Positions 46,491 through 57,281 of a DNA stretch of 64,000 bases are shown piece after piece. The translations under genes were made by a program, and so were the position numbers. Every line of letters begins with the position of its first letter. Position 1 is the stretch's first letter. This stretch comes from Dokdonella sp. (GTDB lineage Bacteria; Pseudomonadota; Gammaproteobacteria; Xanthomonadales; Rhodanobacteraceae): assembly GCF_017744955.1 (NCBI RefSeq), contig NZ_JAGIAG010000002.1:1-64000 (forward strand), read 5' to 3'. The notes under the pieces were generated by a model. The model did not search any database. It saw nothing but the letters and a program-made list of their open reading frames with translations, and had not been told where the DNA came from.

Positions 46491-47237
46491 TCAGCGCGGG
46501 CGGCCGATGTCCTCGAAGCGGACATTCTGGATCGCATACGACCGCCAGTCACGGTAGTCGTAGTGCCACCACTCGAATTCGAACACCTCGAAGCCTTCCG
46601 CCTGCATGCGCCGGCGCAGCAGCTCGCGCAGGCGGCGCGACTCGGCGCTGCCGCCGGAGTAGTCCGGATACGCGCGTTCGGACATCTCGTCGTACAGGCT
46701 CGGCATCTCGACGGCACGGCCGCTGCGCAGATCGTACAGCGTCAGGTCGACCGCGCAGCCGCGGTTGTGGCGCGAGCCCTGCGCCGGATCGGCGACGAAG
46801 CGGCGCTTGTCCACCGGCGTCGCGTCCCAGAACATCTTCGTCACGTACCACGGCCGGTAGGCGTCGTGCACGAGCAGGCCGTAGCCGTCGGCGGCGAGCG
46901 CGCGCTGCACGCGCACCAGCGCTTCGGCCGCCGGGCGCTGCAGGAACGCGCGCGCCTGGCTGTACAGCGGCGTGCCGAGGAAGTTGCGCGTCGTCGCGTA
47001 GCGGATGTCGAGCTTGATCGACGGATCGAGCGCCGCCGGCTCGATCAGGTCGGAAGGATGGAACTCGCCCGATTCGGGCGGCGGCGTCGCGGCCAGCGCT
47101 TCGGGCAGCAGCTCGGCGATCGGGCGCACCGGCTCGATGCGGAATACCGGCGTCGCCTCGGCGGGCGGTTTTTGCGCCTGTGGCGCGGCGCAGCCGAACA
47201 GCGCGAGCGCGGCGAGCAGAAGATACGGACGAGGCAT
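46491..47237 (-). CDS. VanX/DdpX-type D-Ala-D-Ala dipeptidase lipoprotein
   Basis: 248 residues with lipobox LFGC (Cys16), so envelope-anchored. Zinc peptidase of family M15D: the ligands His and Asp are in SRHNRGCAVDLTLYD, the catalytic Glu and third ligand His in FEWWHYDYRDW, and the arginine in HDAYRPW matches the VanX substrate residue. Members cut D-Ala-D-Ala in peptidoglycan turnover or, in vancomycin-resistant bacteria, remove the precursor; there are no vanHA genes here, so turnover is more likely. A 150-bp gap separates it from the BNR gene. Confidence 0.9.
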   Translation of the reverse strand: MPRPYLLLAALALFGCAAPQAQKPPAEATPVFRIEPVRPIAELLPEALAATPPPESGEFHPSDLIEPAALDPSIKLDIRYATTRNFLGTPLYSQARAFLQRPAAEALVRVQRALAADGYGLLVHDAYRPWYVTKMFWDATPVDKRRFVADPAQGSRHNRGCAVDLTLYDLRSGRAVEMPSLYDEMSERAYPDYSGGSAESRRLRELLRRRMQAEGFEVFEFEWWHYDYRDWRSYAIQNVRFEDIGRPR

Positions 47238-47391
47238 GCGTCTTTCCCTCGCATCGGCCGACGGCCGACCGGACGCCTACCTTGTAAGAACCGGAAGCCG
47301 GCGTCCAGCGCCGGCGGACCGTGCCGCGCCGGCGCCAACGCCGACGCCGCCCGCTTCGCCGCGGAGGGCGCCGGCGAACCGACCGGCGGCG

Positions 47392-48372
47392 TCAGTCGAA
47401 GCCGTCGCGGAAGACGCGGTTCTCGTACACCAGCACGCCGCTGTTGCCGCCGGCGACCACGGCGCCGTCGGCGGCGATGGTGACCGCCGCCAGGGCGTCG
47501 TAGTCCGGGGTCTGGTAGCCGGTTTCCCAGGTGACGCCACCGTCGCGCGTCTCGTACAGCCCGCCGGTGGCCGAGACCGCGTACCAGTGCGACGCGTCGC
47601 GATGGGCGATGTCGAGCAGCAGGTCGCCGTTCGGCGCCGCGCCCAGCAACTGCCAGCTGCCGCCGCCGTCGACCGTCGTGTAGAGGTTCGAATCCTGCGT
47701 GGCGACGATGCCGTGATCGGCGTCGAAGAAGTCCGACGCGTAGATGCGGCCGCCGTGGAAGTCGAGCAGCGTCCAGCTCCGTCCGCCGTCGGCGGTGCGC
47801 GCGACGAAGCCCGCCGTCCCCTCCGACGAGGAGATGCCGCCGGTGGCGAAGCCGATGTCGGCGTTCGGGAAGTGCAGCTTGTCGAAGAACACGTTCTGCG
47901 GCGGCTGGTAGACCATATCCCAGCTCTCGCCGCCGTTCTCGCTGTAGTAGAGGTCGGCGCCCTTCAGCAGCGAGACGTGCTGCGCGTCGAAGAAATGCGC
48001 GTCGAAGATCGAGTCGTCCGAGCTGCTGAGGCCGCCGAGCTCGCTCCAGGTCTGGCCGCGGTCGTCGCTGCGATAGAAGCCCAGGCGCGCGGCGTACAGC
48101 ACCTGGTCGCTCGCGGCGCGCGCCCAGCGCAGGGTCTGCGCCAGGTCGGTGTGGATGACGTGCCAATTCACCCCGGCGTCGCCGGTGACCATGACGTCGC
48201 TGAACATGCAGGTGGCGAAGCCGTGGCGCGCGTCGGAAAAGTCGAGGTCGGTGACGTCGCAGGCGTCGTCTAGCGTGCCCCTCACCCAGTCGGCGGGCTC
48301 CGCCGCGGCCGAGCCGGCACCCGCCGCCAGTACGACGGCCAGCGCCCAGTGAATCTTCGAATGCATACGCAA
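47392..48372 (-). CDS. Secreted BNR-repeat protein with C-terminal GFD tail
   Basis: 326 residues. Signal peptide ends after AAGAGSAAA (about residue 24). Beta-propeller repeats of the Asp-box/BNR kind are visible: MVTGDAGVNWHVI, GFYRSDDRGQTWSELG, DLYYSENGGESWDMV, VARTADGGRSWTLLD, NLYTTVDGGGSWQLLG and GLYETRDGGVTWETGY. Two cysteines near the start (DACDV, ATCMF). The chain ends VFRDGFD, a short tail recalled from other xanthomonad secreted proteins. Substrate and partners unknown. A regulator gene lies upstream on the same strand with a possible operator between them. Confidence 0.85.
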   Translation of the reverse strand: MRMHSKIHWALAVVLAAGAGSAAAEPADWVRGTLDDACDVTDLDFSDARHGFATCMFSDVMVTGDAGVNWHVIHTDLAQTLRWARAASDQVLYAARLGFYRSDDRGQTWSELGGLSSSDDSIFDAHFFDAQHVSLLKGADLYYSENGGESWDMVYQPPQNVFFDKLHFPNADIGFATGGISSSEGTAGFVARTADGGRSWTLLDFHGGRIYASDFFDADHGIVATQDSNLYTTVDGGGSWQLLGAAPNGDLLLDIAHRDASHWYAVSATGGLYETRDGGVTWETGYQTPDYDALAAVTIAADGAVVAGGNSGVLVYENRVFRDGFD

Positions 48373-48512
48373 CTCCTGATCGTGGAAGGCGGGCCGTCGG
48401 TGACGGCCTCGCCGGCGAGAAGGAAGGCGCCGCGCCGAGCGATTCGCTCAGGTCCCGGTCGGCGCAGGCGCGTCCTTCGTCCCGCAACGCTAGCGCCGGA
48501 CGCGGCGGTGCG

Positions 48513-48530
48513 CGCTACGTCGACGCTACG
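48513..48530. promoter_or_regulatory. Direct repeat with 11-bp period upstream of the BNR gene
   Basis: CGCTACG (48513-48519), TCGA, CGCTACG (48524-48530). Direct repeats spaced by one helical turn are what OmpR/PhoB/CadC-type winged helices bind, and such a regulator is encoded next door. The call is speculative. Confidence 0.35.
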
Positions 48531-48537
48531 CAGGCGT

Positions 48538-48556
48538 CAGCAACTCCCTGTTGCTG
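48538..48556. terminator. Hairpin after the CadC-like regulator
   Basis: CAGCAAC (48538-48544), loop TCCCT, GTTGCTG (48550-48556). On the - strand it lies 18 bases beyond the regulator stop. No T-tract. Confidence 0.45.
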
Positions 48557-48574
48557 CATGGAAAACCCGTTTCG

Positions 48575-50959
48575 TCACCCGGCAGGCACCTGCGCGAGCA
48601 GCGACGGCAGCGTGCGCTCGCCGGCCAGCGCCCGGGCGTGCGTCAGCGCCTCGCGCCAGGCGCGCGAATCGCCGCTGGCGTGGAACAGGCGCAGTTGCAG
48701 CAGGGCGCTGTCGTAGTCCTGCTGCGACCAGGCGGCGACGCGCCCGACCAGCGCGGCGGCCTCGTCGCGTCGGCCGGCGGCGAGCAGGCGCGGCGCCTGC
48801 GCCGCGACGGCCTCGACGATCTCGGCGGGCACGCCGCGCGCTTCGGCCAGTTCGACCGCGCGGCCGAAGCCACGCTCCGCGTCGTCGCCGCGGCCGACGA
48901 ATCCGGCCCATTCGGCCGATGCCAGCGCGTGCGCCGGCAGGTCGTCGTCGAAGGGCGCGGGCCCGCCCGGCGCCGGATCCGACGGCGGATGGCGCGGGTC
49001 GGCCTGACCGCCGGCGATCAGCGCACGCTGCAAGATCAGGGCGACGCCGGCGCGTCCGGCGTCGTGCGCATCGACGGGCCAGGCGCGGAGGGCGGCGCGG
49101 GCGCCGGCGATCGCGTCGTCGTAGCGCTGCTGCCGCCAGGCGAGTTCGGCCTCGACCGCGCGCAGCCGCCCGCGCGAGGCGTCGTCGCCCGCGTCCGTCT
49201 CGGCGGCGACGGCGTGCAGCGTCTGCGCCGCATCGCGTTCGCGGCCGACGGCCAGCTGCGCGTCGGCCAGGCTCGCCGCGTGCAGGAGGCGCTGGCTCGG
49301 GTCGCTGAGGCGGTCGCGCAGCGCCCAGCCGCGTTCGGCGGTCGCCAGCGCGTCGCTCCGGCGCAGCAGCAAGGCCTGCGTGTCGGCGAGCCCGATCGAG
49401 GCGATCGCCTGCTCGTTGAGCGCGCCGAGTTCGGCGAAGCGCGCAGCGGCCGCGGCGAAGAACGGCAGCGCCTGTGCCGGGTGCGCGCGTTCGGCTTCGA
49501 GCGCGCCGCTGTTGTTGTCCACGCGCGCGACGCCGAGCTCGTCGCCGATCTTGCCGAGTTCGATGCGCGCCTGGCCGAGATCGGCCAGCGCGTGGTCGAA
49601 TTTCTGCAGCGCGACGCGCGCGGCGCCGCGGCCGTTCAGGGCGCGGCCGAGTTCTTCCGTGCGGCCGCCCTCGCGCGCGAGGGCGACGGCGGCGTCGAAA
49701 TCGCGCTCGGCCTCGGCGTAGCGATCGCGATGCACGTAGACGGTGGCGCGCGCGCACAGGACCTGCGCGCGCAGGCGCTCGTCGGCGGCGACGGCCGGAT
49801 CGGCGAGCAGTTCGCTCAGCGCGCTTTCGGCGCGGTCGAGGCGGCCGGCGCGATAGTCGATCTGCGCCAGCCGGTAGCGGACCGCGGCCGGTTGCGCGGC
49901 TTCGGCCTCGCTGCCGTCGAGCAGGATCTCGCGCGCGCTGTCCAGCTGGTTGGAGAACAAGGCTGCCTGGGATCGCAGCAGGCGCGCCTGCAAGCCGCCG
50001 TCGTCATCGGAATCGCTGCGCGGCACGTGGCCGAGCGCGGCGGCGAGCAGGTCGGCGGCCTGGCGCGCGGCCTGGGCCGGATCGGCGTGGGTGGCGCGGC
50101 TTCGCTGCATGGAGCCGTCCGCGTTGCGCGCGTCCAGCACGACCTGCCATTCGGCGCCGTCGAGGCGCGCGCTGCCGCGCACCACCAGGTGCCGTGCCGG
50201 CAACTCGCGCCCGCCATCGGCGAGCAGGCCCAGCACCGACTCGCTCTGCAAGGCTGGCACGCCGGCTTCGCGCAGGCGCGCGATGACCAGAGCCATTCCG
50301 CCGAGGCGGATCCATTCGCTGTCCGCCGGGCCGGTCACTGCCAATGGCAGCACGATCGCGCCGGGCGGGATTTCCGAGGCGGCGGTCGTCGGTGCCGGCG
50401 AAGGGGTTCGCCATGCGAATGCGGCGCTCAGCGCGATGGCGAGCAGCGCCAGGGCCGCGGCGATCGTCCAGCGATGCTGCTTGCGCGGAACCGGCGCGGC
50501 GACCGTCGTCGGCGTCGCTGAGGCCGATGGTGCCTCGAGGGCAGGGACGTCGACCGCAGGTTCCGCCGGCGCAGTCCCGATCGCGCCCGCGGCCAGGCAC
50601 TCGGTCTCCGCGACCCAGCAATAGCCGAACCCGGTGACGGTGCGGATCGTCTGCTGGCCCTGTCCGTCGTCGCCCAGCGAACGGCGCAGGCGCAGGATGA
50701 CCTGGCCGAGCTGGGCATCGGTGACTTGCGCGTCTCCCCAGCCGACCCGCACCAGCTCGTCGCGGCCGCAGGCGCGCTCGCGGTGTTCGATCAGGTACAG
50801 CAGGCAATCGAAGCCGCGTCGCGACAACGCCACGCGCGCGTCGCCGCGCCGCAGTTCGCGGGTTTCCGGATTCAGGCGGAACGGGCCGAAGCGGTAGTGC
50901 ATCGAAGCGGGGCGGGACGAGGAAGACGAGCCTGACATACCGCGCGCGGCGCCGGCCAT
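48575..50959 (-). CDS. CadC-like winged-helix membrane regulator with TPR-like C-terminus
   Basis: 794 residues. Residues ~20-115 are a Trans_reg_C winged helix (YRFGPFRLNPETRELRRGD, LSRRGFDCLLYLIEHRERAC, then TDAQLGQVILRLRRSLGD and TVTGFGYCW). A Pro/Ala linker leads to one membrane helix (WTIAAALALLAIALSAAFAW, ~165-185). The rest is a long alanine-rich helical repeat region resembling TPRs, expected in the periplasm. So the DNA-binding domain is cytoplasmic and the sensor outside, as in CadC/ToxR. Starts at residues 8 (MSGSS) or 20 (MHYRF) are also possible; none has a clear SD. Targets may be the BNR and dipeptidase genes downstream. Confidence 0.85.
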   Translation of the reverse strand: MAGAARGMSGSSSSSRPASMHYRFGPFRLNPETRELRRGDARVALSRRGFDCLLYLIEHRERACGRDELVRVGWGDAQVTDAQLGQVILRLRRSLGDDGQGQQTIRTVTGFGYCWVAETECLAAGAIGTAPAEPAVDVPALEAPSASATPTTVAAPVPRKQHRWTIAAALALLAIALSAAFAWRTPSPAPTTAASEIPPGAIVLPLAVTGPADSEWIRLGGMALVIARLREAGVPALQSESVLGLLADGGRELPARHLVVRGSARLDGAEWQVVLDARNADGSMQRSRATHADPAQAARQAADLLAAALGHVPRSDSDDDGGLQARLLRSQAALFSNQLDSAREILLDGSEAEAAQPAAVRYRLAQIDYRAGRLDRAESALSELLADPAVAADERLRAQVLCARATVYVHRDRYAEAERDFDAAVALAREGGRTEELGRALNGRGAARVALQKFDHALADLGQARIELGKIGDELGVARVDNNSGALEAERAHPAQALPFFAAAAARFAELGALNEQAIASIGLADTQALLLRRSDALATAERGWALRDRLSDPSQRLLHAASLADAQLAVGRERDAAQTLHAVAAETDAGDDASRGRLRAVEAELAWRQQRYDDAIAGARAALRAWPVDAHDAGRAGVALILQRALIAGGQADPRHPPSDPAPGGPAPFDDDLPAHALASAEWAGFVGRGDDAERGFGRAVELAEARGVPAEIVEAVAAQAPRLLAAGRRDEAAALVGRVAAWSQQDYDSALLQLRLFHASGDSRAWREALTHARALAGERTLPSLLAQVPAG

Positions 50960-50986
50960 GTGCCGCTGGTCACCGCACGATCCGCG

Positions 50987-53026
<2,040 letters not shown>

Positions 53027-53128
53027 TCAAACGATCGTATGAAGATGCCTGGAATGCGGCAGGCCGACAAGCGGGCCCGAGGCCGGCCGGCGGGAGCGGG
53101 TTATGCTGCGCGCCTCGAAGGGGGAGCC

Positions 53129-53845
53129 ATGACGCGAATGATCCTGCTGCTGATCCTGCTGGCGCCGGCTTTCGCCGTCGCCGCGCCCGACCGCGCCGGT
53201 CTCATCGAAGCCTGGGAGGCGGCGATGCGGCACGACGGCCAGCTCGAGCCGCAGGCGGATGGAGACTACCGCTATCGCAGCGATTCGATCGGCTACGACG
53301 GACGCCTGAAGCGGCTGACGGCGATCGTGCGGACCGACGGCATGGCCGCCGAAGGCCTGCACGGAATCCAGGCGACAGGGTCGGTCGATTTCGAGCTGCC
53401 GGATCTGCCGGCGTCGTCGCAGGGCGGCGTGCAGTCGCCGGGGCTTCTGAGCTGGAAATCGGAACGCCAGAACTTCTTCTACGACATCGACAAGCAGGCC
53501 TGGTTGTCGATGTCCGAATGGGCGCGCGCCTTCCGCACGCCGGGCGAGGACGAGGAAGCGCCGAGCCGGTGGCCGGAATGGGCGCGCAACTACGGTCCGC
53601 TGCTCGTTCTGCTGGTGTTCCTCGCCGCCGTTCTGGCGGGCGCCTCGCGCCAGCAGCGGCGCGTGCGCGCGCTGATGGCCGAGTCGCACGAGATCAATCG
53701 CATGGGACGCGAAAACCTGGATCGCGCGGCGGAGTTGCGCGAGGCGCAGGTGGCGGCGACGCAGGAATCGCTCGAGCTGGCGCGCCGCGGCGCGGCGACG
53801 CTGGAGGCGATCCTCGACGAGCTGCGGCGCCGGCCGCCGACCTGA
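53129..53845 (+). CDS. Exported single-pass membrane protein with coiled coil, unknown
   Basis: 238 residues from ATG 53129, SD GGGGGAG. Signal peptide MTRMILLLILLAPAFAVAA. The periplasmic part (residues 20-150) has alternating strands (YRYRSDSIGYDGRLKRLTAI, SVDFELPDLPASSQGG) and is not recognised. A membrane helix near 155-175 (YGPLLVLLVFLAAVLAGA) is followed by a cytoplasmic helix rich in Glu/Ala/Arg (RENLDRAAELREAQVAATQE) with heptad-like spacing. It is divergent from fadH and upstream of acnD; no functional link is evident. Confidence 0.75.
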   Translation: MTRMILLLILLAPAFAVAAPDRAGLIEAWEAAMRHDGQLEPQADGDYRYRSDSIGYDGRLKRLTAIVRTDGMAAEGLHGIQATGSVDFELPDLPASSQGGVQSPGLLSWKSERQNFFYDIDKQAWLSMSEWARAFRTPGEDEEAPSRWPEWARNYGPLLVLLVFLAAVLAGASRQQRRVRALMAESHEINRMGRENLDRAAELREAQVAATQESLELARRGAATLEAILDELRRRPPT

Positions 53846-53858
53846 AGCGTGCCCCCGG

Positions 53859-53878
53859 GCGAGCCGGTCCCGGCTCGC
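53859..53878. terminator. Hairpin before acnD
   Basis: GCGAGCCG (53859-53866), loop GTCC, CGGCTCGC (53871-53878), 14 bases after the stop of the preceding gene. No T-tract. A -10-like CACAAT follows at 53887-53892 and could serve acnD. Confidence 0.5.
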
Positions 53879-53969
53879 GGCTCTGGCACAATAGGCGGTT
53901 TACGGATGGTCCATCTCGCGCGTTCGATTCGTCGCGACGGCCATCCCGCCTGCCTGCACGGAGCCAGCC

Positions 53970-56579
53970 ATGAACGCGAACCACCGCCAGCCTCTTCCGG
54001 GCACGACGCTCGACTATTTCGACGCGCGCGCCGCCGTCGACGCGATCCAGCCGGGCGCCTGGGACACGCTGCCGTACACCGCGCGCGTGCACGCCGAGAA
54101 CATCGTGCGCCGCGCCGATCCGGCGCGCATCGGCGACTACCTCGGCCAGTTGATCGAGCGCAAGCGCGAGCTGGACTTCCCCTGGTTCCCGGCGCGCGTG
54201 GTCTGCCACGACATCCTCGGCCAGACCGCATTGGTCGACCTGGCCGGCCTGCGCGACGCGATCGCCGACAAGGGCGGCGATCCGGCGCGGATCAATCCGG
54301 TGGTGCCGACGCAGCTGATCGTCGACCACTCGCTCGCCGTCGAGTGCGGCGGCTACGACCCGGACGCATTCGCCAAGAACCGCGCGATCGAGGATCGCCG
54401 CAACGAGGACCGCTTCCACTTCATCGACTGGACGAAGAAGGCGTTCCGCAACGTCGACGTGATCCCGCCGGGCAACGGCATCATGCACCAGATCAATCTG
54501 GAGAAGATGTCGCCGGTGATCGCGGTGCAGGACGGTGTGGCGTTCCCGGACACCTGCGTCGGCACCGACAGCCACACGCCGCACGTCGACGCGCTCGGCG
54601 TGATCGCGGTCGGCGTCGGCGGGCTGGAAGCGGAGAACGTGATGCTCGGTCGCGCGTCGTGGATGCGCCTGCCGGACATCGTCGGCGTCGAGCTGACGGG
54701 CCGGCCGCAACCGGGCATCACCGCGACCGACGTCGTGCTCGCGCTGACCGAATTCCTGCGCCAGTCGAAGGTCGTCGGCGCCTACCTCGAATTCCGCGGC
54801 GAGGGCGCGGCGGCGCTGACGGTCGGCGACCGCGCGACGATCTCGAACATGGCGCCGGAGTACGGCGCGACGGCGGCGATGTTCTTCATCGACGACAAGA
54901 CGCTCGACTACCTCACGCTGACCGGGCGCAGCGAGGAGCAGGTCGCCCTGGTCGAGAAGTACGCCAAGGCCGCCGGCCTGTGGGCCGATGCGCTGCGCAC
55001 CGCGCAGTACGAGCGCACCTTGCAGTTCGATCTTTCCGGTGTCGTGCGCAACATGGCCGGGCCTTCGAATCCGCACAAGCGCCTGCCGACCACGGCGCTG
55101 GCCGAGCGCGGCATCGCGGTGGACCTCGACAAGGCGAGGGCCGAGGAAGCGCAGGGCCTGATGCCGGACGGCGCGGTCGTCATCGCTGCCATCACCAGCT
55201 GCACGAACACTTCCAACCCGCGCAACGTGATCGCCGCCGGCCTGCTCGCGCGCAACGCGAACGCGAAGGGACTGGTGCGCAAGCCGTGGGTGAAAACCTC
55301 GCTCGCGCCTGGCTCGAAGGCGGTGCAGCTGTATCTCGAGGAAGCCGGACTCCTGTCCGAGCTGGAGAAGCTCGGCTTCGGCATCGTCGCGTTCGCCTGC
55401 ACCACCTGCAACGGCATGAGCGGCGCGCTCGATCCGAAGATCCAGCAGGAGATCGTCGAGCGCGACCTGTACGCGACCGCCGTGCTGTCGGGCAACCGCA
55501 ACTTCGACGGCCGCATCCATCCGTATGCGAAGCAGGCCTTCCTCGCCTCGCCGCCGCTGGTCATCGCCTACGCGATCGCCGGCACGATGCGCTTCGACAT
55601 CGAGAAGGACGTGCTCGGACACGACGCGCAGGGCAATGAAGTGCGCCTCGCCGACCTCTGGCCGAGCGACGCGGAGATCGACGCGATCGTGAAGCAGGCG
55701 GTCAAGCCGGAACAGTTCCGCAAGGTCTACGAGCCGATGTTCCGCCTCGCCGTCGACGACGGCGAGCGCGTCGGCCCGCTGTACGACTGGCGCCCGCAGA
55801 GCACCTACATCCGCCGCCCGCCGTACTGGGAAGGCGCGCTGGCCGGCGAGCGCACGTTGCGCGGCATGCGCCCGCTGGCCGTGCTCGGCGACAACATCAC
55901 CACCGATCACCTGTCGCCGTCGAACGCGATCCTGCCGAACAGCGCGGCCGGCGAATACCTCGCGCGGATGGGCCTGCCGGAAGAGGACTTCAATTCGTAC
56001 GCGACGCATCGCGGCGACCATCTGACCGCACAGCGCGCGACGTTCGCCAACCCGAAGCTGATCAACGAAATGGTCGTCATCGACGGTCAGGTCAAGCAAG
56101 GCTCGCTCGCGCGCGTGGAGCCGGAAGGGAAGGTCATGCGCATGTGGGAGGCGATCGAGACCTACATGGAGCGCAAGCAGCCGTTGATCATCGTCGCCGG
56201 CGCCGACTACGGCCAGGGCAGCTCGCGCGACTGGGCCGCCAAGGGCGTGCGCCTGGCCGGCGTCGAGGCGATCGTCGCCGAAGGCTTCGAGCGCATCCAT
56301 CGCACCAACCTGATCGGCATGGGCGTGCTGCCGCTGGAATTCCAGCCCGGTACGGACCGCAAGACGCTCGCGCTCGACGGCACCGAGACCTACGACGTGA
56401 TCGGCGCGCGCACGCCGCGCGCGACGCTGACGCTGGTGGTCCATCGCAGGAACGGCGAGCGCGTCGACGTGCCGGTGATCTGCCGGCTCGACACCGCCGA
56501 GGAGGTCTCGATCTACGAGGCCGGCGGCGTGCTGCAGCGGTTCGCGCAGGATTTTCTGGAGTCGAGCAAGGCGGCGTAG
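53970..56579 (+). CDS. acnD: 2-methylcitrate dehydratase, Fe/S-dependent
   Basis: 869 residues, aconitase fold. With PrpF it converts 2-methylcitrate to 2-methylaconitate and so replaces PrpD. The 4Fe-4S ligands are the Cys in AITSCTNTSNPRNVIAAGLL and the pair in FACTTCNGMSG. Other aconitase blocks are FPDTCVGTDSHTPHVDALGV, DNITTDHLSPSNAI and ADYGQGSSRDWAAKG. The AcnD N-terminus (LPGTTLDYFDARAAVDAIQP) differs from AcnA. prpF, its normal neighbour, lies 1.1 kb downstream beyond the MNT/HEPN genes. prpB and prpC are 8-10 kb upstream. Confidence 0.95.
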   Translation: MNANHRQPLPGTTLDYFDARAAVDAIQPGAWDTLPYTARVHAENIVRRADPARIGDYLGQLIERKRELDFPWFPARVVCHDILGQTALVDLAGLRDAIADKGGDPARINPVVPTQLIVDHSLAVECGGYDPDAFAKNRAIEDRRNEDRFHFIDWTKKAFRNVDVIPPGNGIMHQINLEKMSPVIAVQDGVAFPDTCVGTDSHTPHVDALGVIAVGVGGLEAENVMLGRASWMRLPDIVGVELTGRPQPGITATDVVLALTEFLRQSKVVGAYLEFRGEGAAALTVGDRATISNMAPEYGATAAMFFIDDKTLDYLTLTGRSEEQVALVEKYAKAAGLWADALRTAQYERTLQFDLSGVVRNMAGPSNPHKRLPTTALAERGIAVDLDKARAEEAQGLMPDGAVVIAAITSCTNTSNPRNVIAAGLLARNANAKGLVRKPWVKTSLAPGSKAVQLYLEEAGLLSELEKLGFGIVAFACTTCNGMSGALDPKIQQEIVERDLYATAVLSGNRNFDGRIHPYAKQAFLASPPLVIAYAIAGTMRFDIEKDVLGHDAQGNEVRLADLWPSDAEIDAIVKQAVKPEQFRKVYEPMFRLAVDDGERVGPLYDWRPQSTYIRRPPYWEGALAGERTLRGMRPLAVLGDNITTDHLSPSNAILPNSAAGEYLARMGLPEEDFNSYATHRGDHLTAQRATFANPKLINEMVVIDGQVKQGSLARVEPEGKVMRMWEAIETYMERKQPLIIVAGADYGQGSSRDWAAKGVRLAGVEAIVAEGFERIHRTNLIGMGVLPLEFQPGTDRKTLALDGTETYDVIGARTPRATLTLVVHRRNGERVDVPVICRLDTAEEVSIYEAGGVLQRFAQDFLESSKAA

Positions 56580-56609
56580 CCGCAGTCCGGCGTGCATGGA
56601 GCCTTCCTC

Positions 56610-56647
56610 ATGCCCGGAATGGGCATTACAATGCCCGGAATGGGCAT
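56610..56647. promoter_or_regulatory. Twin 17-bp palindromes flanking a -10 box
   Basis: ATGCCCGGAATGGGCAT occurs at 56610-56626 and again at 56631-56647. Each copy is an inverted repeat ATGCCC/GGGCAT. The spacer with the next base pair reads TACAAT (56627-56632), a good -10 box. The copies are 21 bp apart, two helical turns, so two dimers would bind the same DNA face and cover the promoter. The winged-helix MNT protein encoded right here is the likely binder. Confidence 0.7.
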
Positions 56648-57281
56648 GAAGGGTTCCGCGGGAAAGGTCAGCGAGGCGGCGGCGCTCTATGCGCGCGCGA
56701 ACCTCGCCGACGCTTTGTTCTCGCGCACGCAGCAGCGGGTGCTGGCGTGCCTGTTCGGCATGCCCAGCCGCAGCTATTCCGTCACGGAACTGATCGGCGC
56801 TACTGGCGCCGGCAGCGGTGCCGTGCAGCGCGAGCTGGCGAGACTTTCCGGCAGCGGTCTGCTGGCGGTGGAGAAGATCGGCAACCAGAAGCGTTATCGC
56901 GCGAATCCGGCATCGCCGATCCACGACGAACTGGTTTCCATCGTGCGCAAGACGTTCGGTCTCGTTGTGCCGCTGCGCGAGGCGCTGGAACCGTTGGCGA
57001 CGCGCATCCGTGCGGCATTCGTATACGGTTCGGTCGCCAAGGGGCAGGACACCGCCCGCAGCGACGTCGACGTGCTGCTCGTCGCCGACGACCTGTCCTA
57101 CGCAGATGTCATGGCGGCATTGCATCCGTTGAACGAACGGCTCGGACGCGACGTCAATCCGACGATCTACACGCCGGCCGAACTGCGCAAGCGCATCGAT
57201 TCGGGCAGCAGCTTCGTCGCGCGTGTATGGCGGCAGCCGCGCTTGTGGCTGATCGGGAGCGACGATGACCTTGCCGCTTGA
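56646..57281 (+). CDS. Winged-helix protein with MNT nucleotidyltransferase domain
   Basis: 211 residues from ATG 56646 (MKGSAGKVSEAAALYARAN). Residues ~20-95 form a winged helix (ADALFSRTQQRVLACLFG, GSGAVQRELARLSGSGLL, IGNQKRYRANPASPI). Residues ~120-200 form a minimal nucleotidyltransferase with the GS-x10-DxD motif: GSVAKGQDTARSDVDVLLV (Gly128, Ser129, Asp140, Asp142). In MNT/HEPN toxin-antitoxin pairs the MNT protein adenylylates the HEPN toxin. Upstream in-frame ATGs at 56592, 56610 and 56631 exist, but 56610-56647 looks like operator DNA. The end overlaps the HEPN-like gene by 17 bases. Confidence 0.82.
   Translation: MKGSAGKVSEAAALYARANLADALFSRTQQRVLACLFGMPSRSYSVTELIGATGAGSGAVQRELARLSGSGLLAVEKIGNQKRYRANPASPIHDELVSIVRKTFGLVVPLREALEPLATRIRAAFVYGSVAKGQDTARSDVDVLLVADDLSYADVMAALHPLNERLGRDVNPTIYTPAELRKRIDSGSSFVARVWRQPRLWLIGSDDDLAA

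Noticed and set aside
47392..48372. Calling the BNR proteins sialidases or glycosyl hydrolases
   Set aside because: Only Asp-box repeats are visible; catalytic sialidase residues such as the FRIP motif are not seen.
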